Shown here: positions 28,901 to 37,860 of the stretch, one piece after another
Layout: each line of letters begins with the position of its first letter
Numbering within the stretch: position 1 is the stretch's first letter
Source: JADFQT01 sp965216025
GTDB taxonomy: Bacteria; Chloroflexota; Dehalococcoidia; Lucifugimonadales; UBA3495
Direction of reading: 5' to 3'
NCBI GenBank assembly: GCA_965216025.1
Contig: CBDCEX010000014.1
Location: 124,001-188,000, forward strand
Length of the DNA stretch: 64,000 bases
The notes under the pieces: model-generated
The model's database searches: none
What the model saw: only the letters and a program-made list of their open reading frames with translations
Told to the model about the DNA's origin: nothing
Program-made: the position numbers and the translations under genes

Positions 28901-29122
28901 ATCCTGGAATTGGGCCAACGGGCGGAACGCCTCCCTGTGATCGTGGACGAGGCTCTGGTGAACTTCGACCCGATCAGGGGGACCAGAGCCGCCGGCTCAT
29001 TCATCGACCTGTCCGAGACCAACCAGGTGCTGGTATTCACCTGCCACCCGCAGATCGTGGACTGGTTCGTGAACGCCGCGGCCCAACGGGGGGCAGCCGA
29101 GCCGGAAGTGGTCGGGATTTGA
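25976..29122 (+). CDS. yhaN: SMC-like AAA ATPase, YhaN type
   Basis: 1048 residues. Walker A FYGPNEAGKSTLLEFIRR (about 28-45) is in the N-terminal half of the ATPase. Long coiled coils (about 190-470 and 520-880) surround two adjacent transmembrane helices (VVLGVLGVALLVAGLWLVAA and AAVLLVLIGAVLATMAVVWF, about 480-525). The C-terminal half has the signature LLSRGTREQLFLALRFGL (about 955) and Walker B LPVIVDEALVNFD (about 980). The central membrane hairpin in place of an SbcC zinc hook is known for YhaN-type proteins and suggests membrane-tethered DNA-end processing. It functions with the upstream phosphoesterase. Confidence 0.9.
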   Translation: MRITSLYIDGFGRFVDRSVGPLERPVTVFYGPNEAGKSTLLEFIRRVLFGFPDGRSRGNPYPPLAGGRHGGRVTIATDAGEIITIDRTSGRGDGPVSITTDAGETLPNSELPTLLGNHSRSVFQNIFAFTLEELNDESLLNEDSVNLQIYSAGIGAMKLPAALATLERQKREIFVPRGSGQSVPKIASEIERTNSELQRIAGYATEYRRQSERLAEIDRGLGDVGQCRLRLTSEKERHENLERVWGHWNDLVNAEQRLAELSAVEAFPENGVIRLETLEAQAEAARKELSTADERVKLIRANVDREIEHLTILERSSEVRALERGRSAFDQSVKDLPERQAELASKRSELESSLANLGPDWDTERLNEFDLSLVVREEVASHGDRLQNARVAVARSQNALAQEAATLAEALHDAQHAQSEQDTATPPELDQNAIRERRRRVRQSRATLDEWGRVEDRSRDLQAQVGGGPESGSAAPPAGRSRLLPVVLGVLGVALLVAGLWLVAATSFGAAVLLVLIGAVLATMAVVWFVMGRSPDGATASHAVARVRGQISEASEQLIGIQSRLRGDADALGLEALDYDALLEAEEGLDSAEARLREWRQLEATLAQATERAERQAQRRDEAQQSVQDAQTVLESEEQAWQAWLQHRGLRSTFSPDAIQELRTLVDLARTHHRDVVEMQNRIAAIQTDIEEFIDIARPLAEAHGFEAEWSDYPRVAGVADDIIDLHREVSESARTRAVDEKELEEAQQDLAARRKNNQEVADEIGALLKSGEADDAEDFRRRDRVYQERAVLNATISNSLEQMQRISGPGEALEALRIALAQTDLQTIRDSVRQCDAQLEEIDAQRSELDTERGSIRTTLEGLAGEEDSSRLRLERHRLAEELQGHARDWAVRTIAESLIRQARGKFEKERQPDVIRHAERFFLDVTDGAYQAVYSPLGSSEINVRDAAGNIRIPQLLSRGTREQLFLALRFGLILELGQRAERLPVIVDEALVNFDPIRGTRAAGSFIDLSETNQVLVFTCHPQIVDWFVNAAAQRGAAEPEVVGI

Positions 29123-29246
29123 CGAAACCGTTCAGAGTTGAGGGGACCTGCCGGCTTTTCCGCTTTTTTGGAGCAGTAGGCGAGTGCGGGAACTACCCGA
29201 TGCCCCAATTAGATGTCCTCGAGGGTGAACAATTACCCACAGCGGT

Positions 29247-30677
29247 GTAAGTGTTCAGATTTGAGGGGAAGCGAGCAACCGGCGGCATTCCAGGAGGGGA
29301 TTGAGACCTCTGGCCCGCCAGGTGCCAAAGAGGGATGCCAAGGTCATCTTGCTGTCGGTGCCCTGCCCTGAGCGGGTGCCGCCGCTGATCTTGCGACTGG
29401 TTACCAGATGCCGCAGGCTCCGCTCGGCGGCGTTGTTGTCTGAGGGCACGGCTGGGTCCGACACGAAGACAAACAGTTCCTTGATGAACCGTTCCATGCG
29501 CCGGCAGAGCTTGGCCTGAACCGCCAGGGGATCTTTAAGGAAAGGCCGCGCCAAGACCATTAGTTTCTCCTCCAGCATTAGCTGGGTGCGATGGCCTGGC
29601 TGGGCTCGGGGAAGGACCGCGGCCTTGGCCTCCGTGTAGACCTGGTGAACCGCCTCGGCCCACTGAGCCAGCCCAGCGTCTTCTGGGTACAACCCTTTCA
29701 GGTCATGGATATCCCGCAGCAGATGAGCCCAGCACCGTTGCTTCAGGCCCGGGTAGTGGTTATAGGCGGCGTAGAAATCACTGACCAACACTCCGCTGAA
29801 GGAGGAATCCAGCACCTCATCCACCACCCCCTTATCCCGACCCCGACGCAGGAAGTATCGTTCGCTGGGAGTGCTGAAGGTCCAAACATAGCCGTTGCTC
29901 CCGTCCTGGCGCCAGCCGGTTTCGTCGCCCTGCACCACGGGACTGGCGCGGACTTGCTCGAGCACCTCTCGCACCGCCGTCTCAGCCTGACGGGCTACTC
30001 CATGGACGGCCTGGACGATGGCACCAACACTCAGGTGCAACTGATGGACGGTCTCCAGGTACCATTGGATGATTCTTATGGGCAACCGTCCCTCCTCCCG
30101 CAGGGTCACCATCAGGCTTACCAGATTGACCCCCAGGCGCTGCTGGCCCAGAACCACCCCCTGCAGGGCCTCTTTGGGCAGCCGGCGCCGCTGGCATACC
30201 GGACAGATGCGGGCTACCAGGGCGTGCTCGGTCACTTCTACCGGAGCCACCGGTAGCTCAATGACTTCCCGAGTTCGCTGTACCCATCCGCCGTTCAGGT
30301 GAGTCCCGCAGTCGGGACAGACCGCCACGGCATGCTCCACCCGCTGGGTAGGAGTCATGCGCTGGCGGGCGAAGCCATGGCGGCGCGGCTTTCTGGGCTC
30401 CTTTTTCTCCGGCGCTTGCCGGCTGGAGTGCGGCTGATTACCCGGCATCCCCGACGACCCGCGCCGGTTGGGACGGGATTCCAGAACCCCAATCCGCCTT
30501 TGCAAATCGGAAATGACTGCCCGCTGGCCGGCAATTATCTCCAGCAGAGTTTCGCGACTCGCCGCGTTCAGGTCTAGTTCAGTGTCCACCTCCCTGGTAT
30601 GCCACAACTCCCCCGGCCATGACAGCGTTTTTCCAACGGCTTTGAGCCAATTCACCTCATCAAGTCTGAACAGTTAC
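29247..30677 (-). mobile_element. IS66-family insertion sequence (1431 bp)
   Basis: The ends are GTAAGTGTTCAGATTTGA (29247) and the inverted TCAAGTCTGAACAGTTAC (ending 30677). The 8-bp direct repeat ACAGCGGT lies at 29239-29246 and 30678-30685, the typical IS66 target-duplication length. It is inserted in intergenic DNA after the YhaN gene. Confidence 0.93.
29255..30655 (-). CDS. IS66-family transposase (TnpC type)
   Basis: 466 residues. An N-terminal leucine-rich coiled coil (LLEIIAGQRAVISDLQRRIG) is followed by a Cys-rich zinc-binding region (CPDCGTHL; ICPVCQRRR). The DDE core has VVQGDETGWRQDG, GVLVSDFYAAYN and SDNNAAERSLRHLV. The element is single-gene, lacking the tnpA/tnpB accessory frames of canonical IS66. 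The start is probably GTG 30655. Intact. Confidence 0.92.
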   Translation of the reverse strand: MNWLKAVGKTLSWPGELWHTREVDTELDLNAASRETLLEIIAGQRAVISDLQRRIGVLESRPNRRGSSGMPGNQPHSSRQAPEKKEPRKPRRHGFARQRMTPTQRVEHAVAVCPDCGTHLNGGWVQRTREVIELPVAPVEVTEHALVARICPVCQRRRLPKEALQGVVLGQQRLGVNLVSLMVTLREEGRLPIRIIQWYLETVHQLHLSVGAIVQAVHGVARQAETAVREVLEQVRASPVVQGDETGWRQDGSNGYVWTFSTPSERYFLRRGRDKGVVDEVLDSSFSGVLVSDFYAAYNHYPGLKQRCWAHLLRDIHDLKGLYPEDAGLAQWAEAVHQVYTEAKAAVLPRAQPGHRTQLMLEEKLMVLARPFLKDPLAVQAKLCRRMERFIKELFVFVSDPAVPSDNNAAERSLRHLVTSRKISGGTRSGQGTDSKMTLASLFGTWRARGLNPLLECRRLLASPQI

Positions 30678-30831
30678 ACAGCGGTAACTGTCTCCCGTAC
30701 GAGACGTCTCTGTGATAGCATTGATTTCGGCTATCGGTTCAAATGGCCGTCAGAGCGTGAATTTGCTCAAGCCGAATACGGATAGTACCCTGTCTTTCCC
30801 AAAATCCGGACTAACGGAAGGAAGAACCCCA

Positions 30832-31499
30832 ATGCTCTCTCCGATACAAAAGCTGTTGGCTCACGCTTCCAACGAACGGTCCGAATCTGAACCTGCCTAT
30901 TTCGCTGCCCTGATGTACACGGGGGAGGCGGTGATGAAGTTGGCAATTGCAGGTTTAGTTGCGGCTGTACAGGACGATCGCGAAGCACATAGGTATCGCT
31001 TGGAATCGCGCTTAGTCAGAGCAAACAGCCTCGGGGAATGGGACGGGGTGCTCGATGATGTTTTGACTGGTCCCAGCGCACAATTCCTAGATCGTGGGGC
31101 ACAGGCTACGACGCAAGCGTTGACGGAGCGTGTAGGAGAAGGGTCTTGGCAAATCGACGCTCTGCGCGGTCTTGCGGAGAGTATTGATCGTGTCGGTTTG
31201 GATAGCCTACCGTCTGCCACCCGTAGGGTCCAAGGCCGTACTTGGTTCAAAGAATTCGTGAGACTGAGGAACGGCACACGTGGCCATGGTGCCCCTCCCG
31301 CCAGCGCATGGCGGCAAGAGGTGTTGGACAGATGCCAACCGGAACTGGCAAGGCTGCGTGCGGACGAGCGCCAAGCCAGGGACGTCATTAAAGCTAACGA
31401 ACCGGAAAACGACTCCGACATGGAAACCTCTGGAACGCTCGAAGAATGGATTACTGAAGCGAAGGAAATAGCGGAGCAACTCCAAGAATACGAGCAACC
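30832..31499 (+). pseudogene. HEPN-motif-like protein truncated by IS630
   Basis: ATG 30832 opens ~222 native residues: LSPIQKLLAHASNERSES, a helical ALMYTGEAVMKLAIAGLVAA, and FKEFVRLRNGTRGHGAP. The segment RNGTRGH fits the R-x(4-6)-H RNase motif of HEPN domains, which are frequent in toxins and defence effectors. After LQEYEQ the frame runs into the broken IS630 copy. Downstream of that element (about 32438-32515) HLFDVYVGLPNPSRYAFVDL then stop could be its lost C-terminus. HEPN assignment is inference from one motif plus helical content. Confidence 0.5.
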
Positions 31500-32437
31500 G
31501 CAGATGCAAGTCAGGAGTACTCAAATAGTTGCGAATCGCTTCTCCTCGGTGGGCTGGACCATTGTCCCAAATCACTACCAGAGGTCCAGGATGGTTTTCT
31601 CTTAGCTGCTGTAAAAAGGCGGTGGAGGTCTCGGCAGTGCTGTTTCCAGCTATCTCCATGGCTTCCACCTCCCCACTCTTCAGACAAACTCCCGAGTAGT
31701 AGCAGGCCTTCTCTCCCCACCGTGGACTGGTGGAGTCCACCAGCGCTGGCTCTCCCTTGAGCACCCATTTGCCCCTCAGGTCGGCATCGGCCCGAAAGAG
31801 GGCTTCGTCCACGAAGAAGATCTTGGCTCCACTCTCTTGGGCCTCCTCTCGGATTTGGCTGTACTGGAGGACGAAAGCTTTCCGCTCCTCATCCTTGGCT
31901 TTCAGGAGGTGTTTTTTGGGTCGCTTCAGCACGAAGCCCAACCGGTGGAGGTAGTTCAAGCAACTGCTCCGACTCAGCCCCAGGTCAAAGCTCCTCTTGA
32001 GAAATTGACTCACTACTTTCCAATTCCAGTTGGACAATTCAATTCCCGCCTCCCCAGGCGGATTTTGCACCGCAGACTTCAGTTGGTTCTGTTCACCCCG
32101 GCTCAAGACGGGGGGGAACCCCCAGTCTGTTCAAAGACCAAACCTTGGGCCCCGGCTCGGCGAAAGTTGGCCAGCCAGTTTCCAATGGTATGAGGCTCTC
32201 TCTCCAAAGCCTCAGCCACTTGGATCGCCGACCACCCTTGGGCCAACAACCATAGCCCATGCCAACGCTCCCGCTCACAAGGTGTTGGTGCTCCATACAT
32301 GCTTTCCCGCAGGTTACCTACATCCAGTTGCCACCGTTCGAGGAGTTGCGCTATGTCTCTCATACCCTCCACCACCGCCAATCGATTTCTTTTACAGACG
32401 GTTCGCTTTATGTAGGTTTCACCTTAGCTTTGGTTTA
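31500..32437 (-). mobile_element. IS630-family insertion sequence, copy 1 (truncated)
   Basis: The right terminus, TTTCACCTTAGCTTTGGTT with TA at 32436, is identical to that of copy 2. The left ~310 bp, including the last ~95 transposase codons and the left terminal repeat, are missing: similarity stops at about 31500, inside PDLHLRL. The transposase is in two frames (32381-32103, HTH part; 32106-31500, catalytic part). The catalytic VDEALFRAD keeps Asp, but the Glu region is deleted, so the copy is inactive. Confidence 0.85.
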
Positions 32438-32550
32438 GTTGCCCACTTATTCGATGTGTACGTTGGCTTGCCCAACCCCTCCAGGTACGCATTCGTTGAC
32501 CTTAATGCTCCCTGATCGACTACTCTGCAGAAATCTCCCCTCTCCTGTGA

Positions 32551-32958
32551 CTAGTATTCTGCCAAGACGATGACGACGGTAGCTTCCCAAGTTGACAGCT
32601 TGGCTAGGTTATGGTGCCGCTCTATTGCTGCCCTGTTAACTACATACCTGTCGTCCCACTTCCTGCAAGCTCCCTCGAAGTCTTCTTCTCGGGCACTTGT
32701 GAAGTCGATTGCCCACAGAGCGTCCTCTGCCTGTTGTTTGATCTCATTTACTGTGTCGTAGTTTGGCGTCGGTGGGGGTGTAGGCGTAGGTGGAAGTGTT
32801 GGCGTCAGCCTGGTTGTCGGAGCTATCTTCGTCTGCGAAACGACATTGCTTGAGACAGTGATTCTTTGGTCAGTTCTAGTCGGTGTCGAATTCGTACACG
32901 CTGCAACTGCCAACAGGTGTAGACTTACGATCAGTGCGATTTTGTTTATCACAATCAT
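32551..32958 (-). CDS. Small lipoprotein
   Basis: The second ATG (32958) is preferred because AAAGG lies nine bases upstream of it. The signal peptide ends LLAVAAC, a clear lipobox. A Thr/Pro-rich stalk (LTPTLPPTPTPPPTPNYD) leads to a ~70-residue charged C-terminal domain (EIKQQAEDALWAIDF, KWDDRYVVNRAAIERHHNLA). The product is about 135 residues, membrane-anchored, function unknown. It directly abuts a 31-bp inverted-repeat element upstream. Confidence 0.75.
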   Translation of the reverse strand: MIVINKIALIVSLHLLAVAACTNSTPTRTDQRITVSSNVVSQTKIAPTTRLTPTLPPTPTPPPTPNYDTVNEIKQQAEDALWAIDFTSAREEDFEGACRKWDDRYVVNRAAIERHHNLAKLSTWEATVVIVLAEY

Positions 32959-32976
32959 GTTCATTCCTTTACCATT

Positions 32977-33259
32977 GCTGGTTCTCTTTCATGCTTTTGA
33001 AGTGAGTCTGGAATGTGGCTTGCCGGGATTCGGTTCAAAGAAAATGGCGGGGAACCCACCCCGCGGACAGGGGTTCCTGGCCTGGTTCCGGCCTGTCCAG
33101 AGGTTTCGGTCGGTCTCTTGTCGGCTCGGGAGTTCCTGCGCTCCCTTGGTTTTTCTTTCCTAAAAGAAAAGCCCGGCGTATGCCGGGCCTGGGTTCAGGG
33201 ACTGCCGTCCAGTTGCAGGGCCTTGGGGACTCACTTCAAAAGCATGAAAGAGAACCAGC
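32977..33259. repeat. 283-bp element with perfect 31-bp terminal inverted repeats
   Basis: 32977-33007 is the exact reverse complement of 33229-33259 (core TTTCATGCTTTTGAAGTGAG). The 221-bp interior is rich in smaller hairpins, including GGGGAACCCACCCC and AAGCCCGGC-GTAT-GCCGGGC preceded by TTTTCTTTCCTAAAAGAAAA. There is no convincing ORF and no clear target duplication. A MITE, or a structured RNA/regulatory cassette. Confidence 0.8.
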
Positions 33260-33331
33260 GATAGTTTCCGAGCTCTGGCCATTTTCAGGACGATGCGGAC
33301 AAACCTGGCATTGGTGGACTCTTTTGTCCGA

Positions 33332-33530
33332 ATGTCGTTCCTGGAGCCGCCCAACAACCAGAACCTACCAGACTTGGGTTTCTTAGGCCTGACGCCGGGC
33401 GAAGAGCAACTGCAAGTACATAACTATGCGGTCTTAACTTTGATAGCAGCTTTGTTGTACCAGGCGCTCCAAAATTATGGCAAAAGGAATGAGGTAAACA
33501 CAATGCTGCCGGAGCTGGATGCTATCCGTC
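33332..33530 (+). CDS. Short hypothetical fragment
   Basis: Between the inverted-repeat element and the transporter fragment, one frame reads MSFLEPPNNQNLPDLGFLGL, then a hydrophobic YAVLTLIAALLYQALQNYG. It looks protein-like but has no clear ribosome-binding site and runs into unrelated DNA near 33530. Probably the remains of a small membrane-associated protein; low confidence. Confidence 0.3.
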
Positions 33531-33790
33531 AACCGCAGCTGGAACACCCTGCTCCGGGATTCCCACCCTTTCCAGCAGCGCCATCGCCGTACCTGAGGCG
33601 TCCCTGGCCTTCACCTTTCTGACCTTCATTGGCGCCAGGGTGATGTTGTCCACAGTCGTCATGTGGGCGAACCAGTCGAAGGTCTGGGAGACGACCCCGA
33701 TATTGCACCGGACGGGTCTGTGTTCTTGTTGATCTCGTTCAGGAGCGCCCCGTCGACGATGATGTCGCCCCTTTGGTGCTCCGACTGATA
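33522..33790 (-). pseudogene. Amino-acid ABC transporter ATPase fragment (GlnQ-like)
   Basis: EHQRGDIIVDGALLNEINKN in one frame and RCNIGVVSQTFDWFAHMTTV, DNITLAPMKVRKVK, MALLERVGIPEQ in another are the Q-loop half of a polar amino-acid ABC ATPase. The Walker A, signature and Walker B parts are missing and at least one frameshift is present (near 33705). A remnant. Confidence 0.65.
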
Positions 33791-34220
33791 TCCCGCGGAC
33801 ATCGAATACGTGCTCCTGCACGTGCTGATGGTGGCGTGCGAGGGCCTTGTCCACTAATCGGAGTGAAACTGGCTTTGTGCTGGAGGGGACTCACCGGAGC
33901 CTCCCAATGAACCGAAACAACTGCCGCCGGCCAGTCGGGAAAAGCTCCTGTCAGGAAGTCTACTGATTGGAAGGGAATTGTACACCTGTGTGTCCATAGG
34001 GAGGTCCAGTGAGAATGGGCGATACCCACGACAGCCCCTTCAGATTCAGGGGCCATTTGGACAGGATGCAGCCCCACTTCTCGGGTGGCAGCCAAACAGA
34101 TGTTTGATTACCGTGTCGTGATGAATCCCCAGGTGCCCCAGCGACGAATGACTCTTTGCCCTTGCGAAAACAGTCCATAGTGGCCAAAATTGATGTCAAT
34201 GCCACGAGGTCAGAGGGAGT

Positions 34221-34691
34221 ATGTACATTGAGCTAGTTCGCCGAATCATAGATGACGCCGTTGGCCTTCACGCCAAAGTTTCCGAGCAAGAAACTGGAGA
34301 GGTGCTCGCCCAAATCAGAAGCCACATTGAGAACACTTCGAGAGAGTATCGGAGAGATGAGCCTGACATACGGTATGAGGACCCCCTCTGTCGACTCGGG
34401 TACTTGTACATGAATGCCCCAGTGAACGCCACTCTTTTTGAGAAAGTACTAATCGAGTCAGACGATCTTCGCCGGAAAATTCAGGGTGCCGGACGAGGCA
34501 TCCTGAACATTTGCTCCATGGGTGGAGGCCCCGGAACTGAGTTGCTGGGTATAACCAAGTTTTTCTTGCAGCACGAGAGGATCGCCCCGCCTCGCAAGAT
34601 TGGGTTCACCGTAATTGATAGCGTCCAAGAGTGGTCCGATACCTGGATACAACTCGCCGAGGCCTCCGAGGAGGAACTTCGTGCATCCCTA
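34221..34691 (+). pseudogene. SAM-methyltransferase-like N-terminal fragment
   Basis: ATG 34221 after GAGGGAGT opens 157 codons. ILNICSMGGGPGTELLGITKF (about 94-114) is the glycine-rich SAM-binding motif I, and IGFTVIDSVQEWSDTW supplies the acidic motif II. The protein is cut after ELRASL by IS630 copy 2 at a TA dinucleotide. Beyond the element the frame continues in phase but into DUF4209-like sequence, not the rest of a methyltransferase. Truncated, possibly by an IS-associated deletion. Confidence 0.6.
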
Positions 34692-35922
34692 AACCAAAGC
34701 CAAGGTGGGAACTACATTGGGCAGTGATGGCAAAGGCACGGCAGGTGTAAAGATCAAAGCATCGGCTCGGGCCTGTAACCGGGTTCGGCAGCGACGTTTC
34801 ACTTCTTCCTTACGGTGAGCTAGCCCGCCGAAGAATTGATTCATCTTCTCTTGGACTTTGGCTTTTGTTCCGTGGCATTCGTTGGCCGTGACCTCTTCTC
34901 TGGCCCAGTCCCAGACGGCTTCGTCGGCGTTGAAGTCTGGACTGTAGGCCGGTAAGGCCACCAACCTCAGATGCAAGTCAGGAGTGGTCAAATAGCTGCG
35001 AATCGCTGCTCCTCGGTGGGCTGGCCCATTGTCCCAGATTACTACCAGAGGTCCAGGATAGTTTGCTCTTAGCTGCTGTAAAAAGGCGGTGGAGGTCTCG
35101 GCATTGCTGTTTCCAGCTATTTCCATGGCTTCCACCTCCCCAGTCTCCAGACAAACTCCCGAGTAGTAGCAGGCCTTCTCTCCCCACCGGGGACTGGTGG
35201 AGTCCACCAGCGCTGCCTCTCCCTTGAGTACCCATTTGCCTCGCAGGTCGGCATCGGCCCGAAAGTGGGCTTCATCCACGAAGAAGATCTTGGCTCCACT
35301 CTCTTGGGCCTCCTCTCGGATTTGGCTGTACTGGAGGACGAAGGCTTTCCGTTCTTCATCCTTGGCTTTCAGGAGGCGTTTCTTGGGTCGCTTCAGCACG
35401 AAGCCCAACCGATGGAGGTAGTTCAAGCAACTGCTCCGACTCAGCCCCAGGTCAAAGCTCTGCTTGAGAAATTGCCTTACTACTTTCCAGTTCCAGTTGG
35501 ACAATTCAATCCCCGCCTCCCCGGGCGGATTTTGCACCGCAGACTTCAGTTGGTTCTGTTGACCTCGGTTCAAGACGGTGGGGAACCCCCAGTCTGCTCA
35601 AAGACCAAACCTTGGGCCCCGCCTTGGCGAAAGTTGTCCAGCCAGTTTCCGATGGTATGAGGCTCTCTCTCCAAAGCCTCAGCCACTTGAGTGGCCGACC
35701 ACCCTTGGGCCAACAACCATAGCCCATGCCATCGCTCTCGCTCCCGAGGTGTTGGCGCCCGATACATCCTTTCCCGTAAGTCGCCTACATCCAGTTGCCA
35801 CCGTTCCAGGAGTTGCACTATGTCTGTCATCCCTTCCACCACCGCCAATCTACTTCTTTTACAGAATATCGCAACTCCTCTTCGGGTTCGCTTTATGTAG
35901 GTTTCACCTTAGCTTTGGTTTA
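34690..35922 (-). mobile_element. IS630-family insertion sequence, copy 2 (complete)
   Basis: The termini are AAACCAAAGCCAAGGTGGGA and, inverted, TTTCACCTTAGCTTTGGTT, with TA at both edges (34690-34691 and 35921-35922), as expected for IS630 target choice. Transposase on the minus strand. Confidence 0.9.
34692..35848 (-). CDS. IS630-family transposase in two frames
   Basis: Frame A (35848-35570, 92 residues) is the HTH domain: RERERWHGLWLLAQGWSATQV, ALEREPHTIGNWLDNF. Frame B (35573-34692) is the DDE core: IFFVDEAHFRAD, LVVIWDNGPAHRGA and YSPDFNADEAVWDWAREEV. Frame A stops at a TGA that overlaps a TTG start of frame B (TTGA). The same arrangement exists in copy 1. Expression could be by frameshift at the preceding C-rich run or by reinitiation. 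All three acidic residues are present, so it may be functional. Confidence 0.85.
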
Positions 35923-36575
35923 GACGTCGATACGGGGTTTAGCGATGGAGAACGATGCTGGCAGCGAGCAATCGATTTGAGCCGCATGGTCGGACCAACT
36001 GCGGGAGACCGCCTCGACCAAATGCAAACGTCGATCATCGAGGCGCTAAAGTCGGCATCGGCAGAGGACAAGTTCTTTAGTTATCGGCTTGCCCATACTC
36101 TAAGGTCCAATGGGCTTGGCGAGAGTGATGCGACCATGGTCGCAGAGAAACTGGAGTCCTTGGCCGGAGAATTCCGGGAAGCGGGAGATTTCCATGCTAG
36201 TGAGAGTTTCTACAACGCTTCCGCCAATTGGTACAAATACTCTGACGACAACGATAAATCTATTGATATGACCGTTGCGCAAGCAGAGGCATTTGTTGAT
36301 GAGGCCACCGCTAGACTGTCGTCCGACAGTCCAAGTCACGGGGTCGCCGCCAGTTTCCTTGAGGACGCTATACAAGTTTATCGCACCATTCCTAGGGATC
36401 ACCGAGACAGGCATGACGTTGACCAACGAATCCAAGAGCTGAGATTGCTCCTCAACGAGCATGGCAAGCGAGCACTGGACGAGATGGCAACAGTCAGCGG
36501 ATCTCCCATCGATTTTAGGGACAGCATTGAACAGGCCCGCGACGCCGTGAGCGGCAAGCTCGTGCAAGAAGCACT

Positions 36576-37860
36576 CAGGGCCTTTTCATTCTCCTGCCTG
36601 GTAGGTAAAGCCCATCATGTCGAAAGCTTCGCTGAGATGGGCATTGTGGCGGCGTAGGGCAGCGGCTACGTTGGAATGCCCAGCCCCGACGTACCAAGCT
36701 GATGACCAGGTTCCGCAGGCCCGCCAGAACCTGTGGGGCGGCCCCAGTGCGCACCTGAGAGCGGTCCTCGTCGAAGGTCACATCCCGTACCCAGTGGAGG
36801 CGGTTCTCGATGCCCCAGTGCCCACGGGAAAGGCTCAACAATCGCCTGGCATCGGCATCAGTGGCTGGGAGACTGCTAATTGCATAGCTCACATCCACCT
36901 GTTTCTTGCCCTTCACGACCCGCTGGCGCTCTAGCCGACACACCTGTTGCAGATGCGGCCACGCTTCCCCGACCGTCCCAGCGCTGCCCACGTAGCCATT
37001 TAGCTCTGGGTCGGCCAAGGCCCACAACTCTCGCCGCTCCAGCCGCCCATGACGCCGCTTTACTGGAGCATCGGCCCAGACCGTCAGCTTGGCCCCGCGT
37101 GCTCGCCACTCCGCTGCCAGCCAGGGAGGTACGGTTGGGCCACCAGCCCTCTCAGTTCCTAGCAGGGGAAAAAGCCACCTCCAGGTCTCGGCGCAAGGTG
37201 GGCTGATTCTCTTTAACTGGCAGCAGATACTCTCCGCCGCCTGCCACAATCTGCTCACAGACTTTCCGTTGGGTCAGTAAGGCATCAGCCACTACTACCC
37301 GACCCTTCAGGGGTACCTGGCCCAATACTTCTTTGACCGCCGTCAATTCCTCCCCTTTGCCCGGCGCAGCTACCTGCGCCAGCACTGCCCCAGCACTGCC
37401 CCAGCGCGGCTAGCGTAGGCCGACACCAGATGGACCCCGGGTATCTCTTGGCCGTGGACCCCTCGCAAGGTTTTCCCGTCCAGGGACAGGGGGTCATCCG
37501 CCTCTACCCCGCTATTTGCCAGCCAGTTGCCGACTTCTGCCTCAAAGGCCGCCACGTCCAGGCCCTTGAACACCCGGTGGAGGGTGGCCACGCAGGGTGT
37601 CTTCTCCTGGCTGAACCCCAAAAGCTGCGCCGTAGCACCCCCTTGGTCCCGCCCCCATTGAGCTATGGCGTATAAGCTGCGGGCGCCGCACAGCATGGCA
37701 CAGGTGGCCAAGGCCAGGATCGCCCCCAAAGAGTGGCGTCGCCCTTGGCTACTCCGGAAGTCAGGCACCAAATCCAGCGCTTCTCTCAAAGTCATCATCC
37801 TTCCCTCCCGCTTAAACTGGTAATAATTTTATACTATTTTGAGAAAATGAAAAGGCACTG
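36576..37860 (-). mobile_element. ISAs1-family insertion sequence, copy 2 (1285 bp)
   Basis: The ends are CAGGGCCTTTTCATTCTC (36576) and the inverse ending GAAAATGAAAAGGCACTG (37860). The 10-bp direct repeat AAGAAGCACT lies at 36566-36575 and 37861-37870. It is inserted in a DUF4209-like gene. Confidence 0.93.
36585..37798 (-). pseudogene. ISAs1 transposase with additional lesions
   Basis: Nearly identical to copy 1, including the +1 break at GGCTTTTTCCCC. It also has an 11-bp tandem duplication (about 37380-37400), which stops frame 1 after SRAGAVLGQCWRR, and a 1-bp insertion near 36685 that alters the C-terminus. Inactive, but recent enough to keep perfect target duplicates. Confidence 0.85.
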
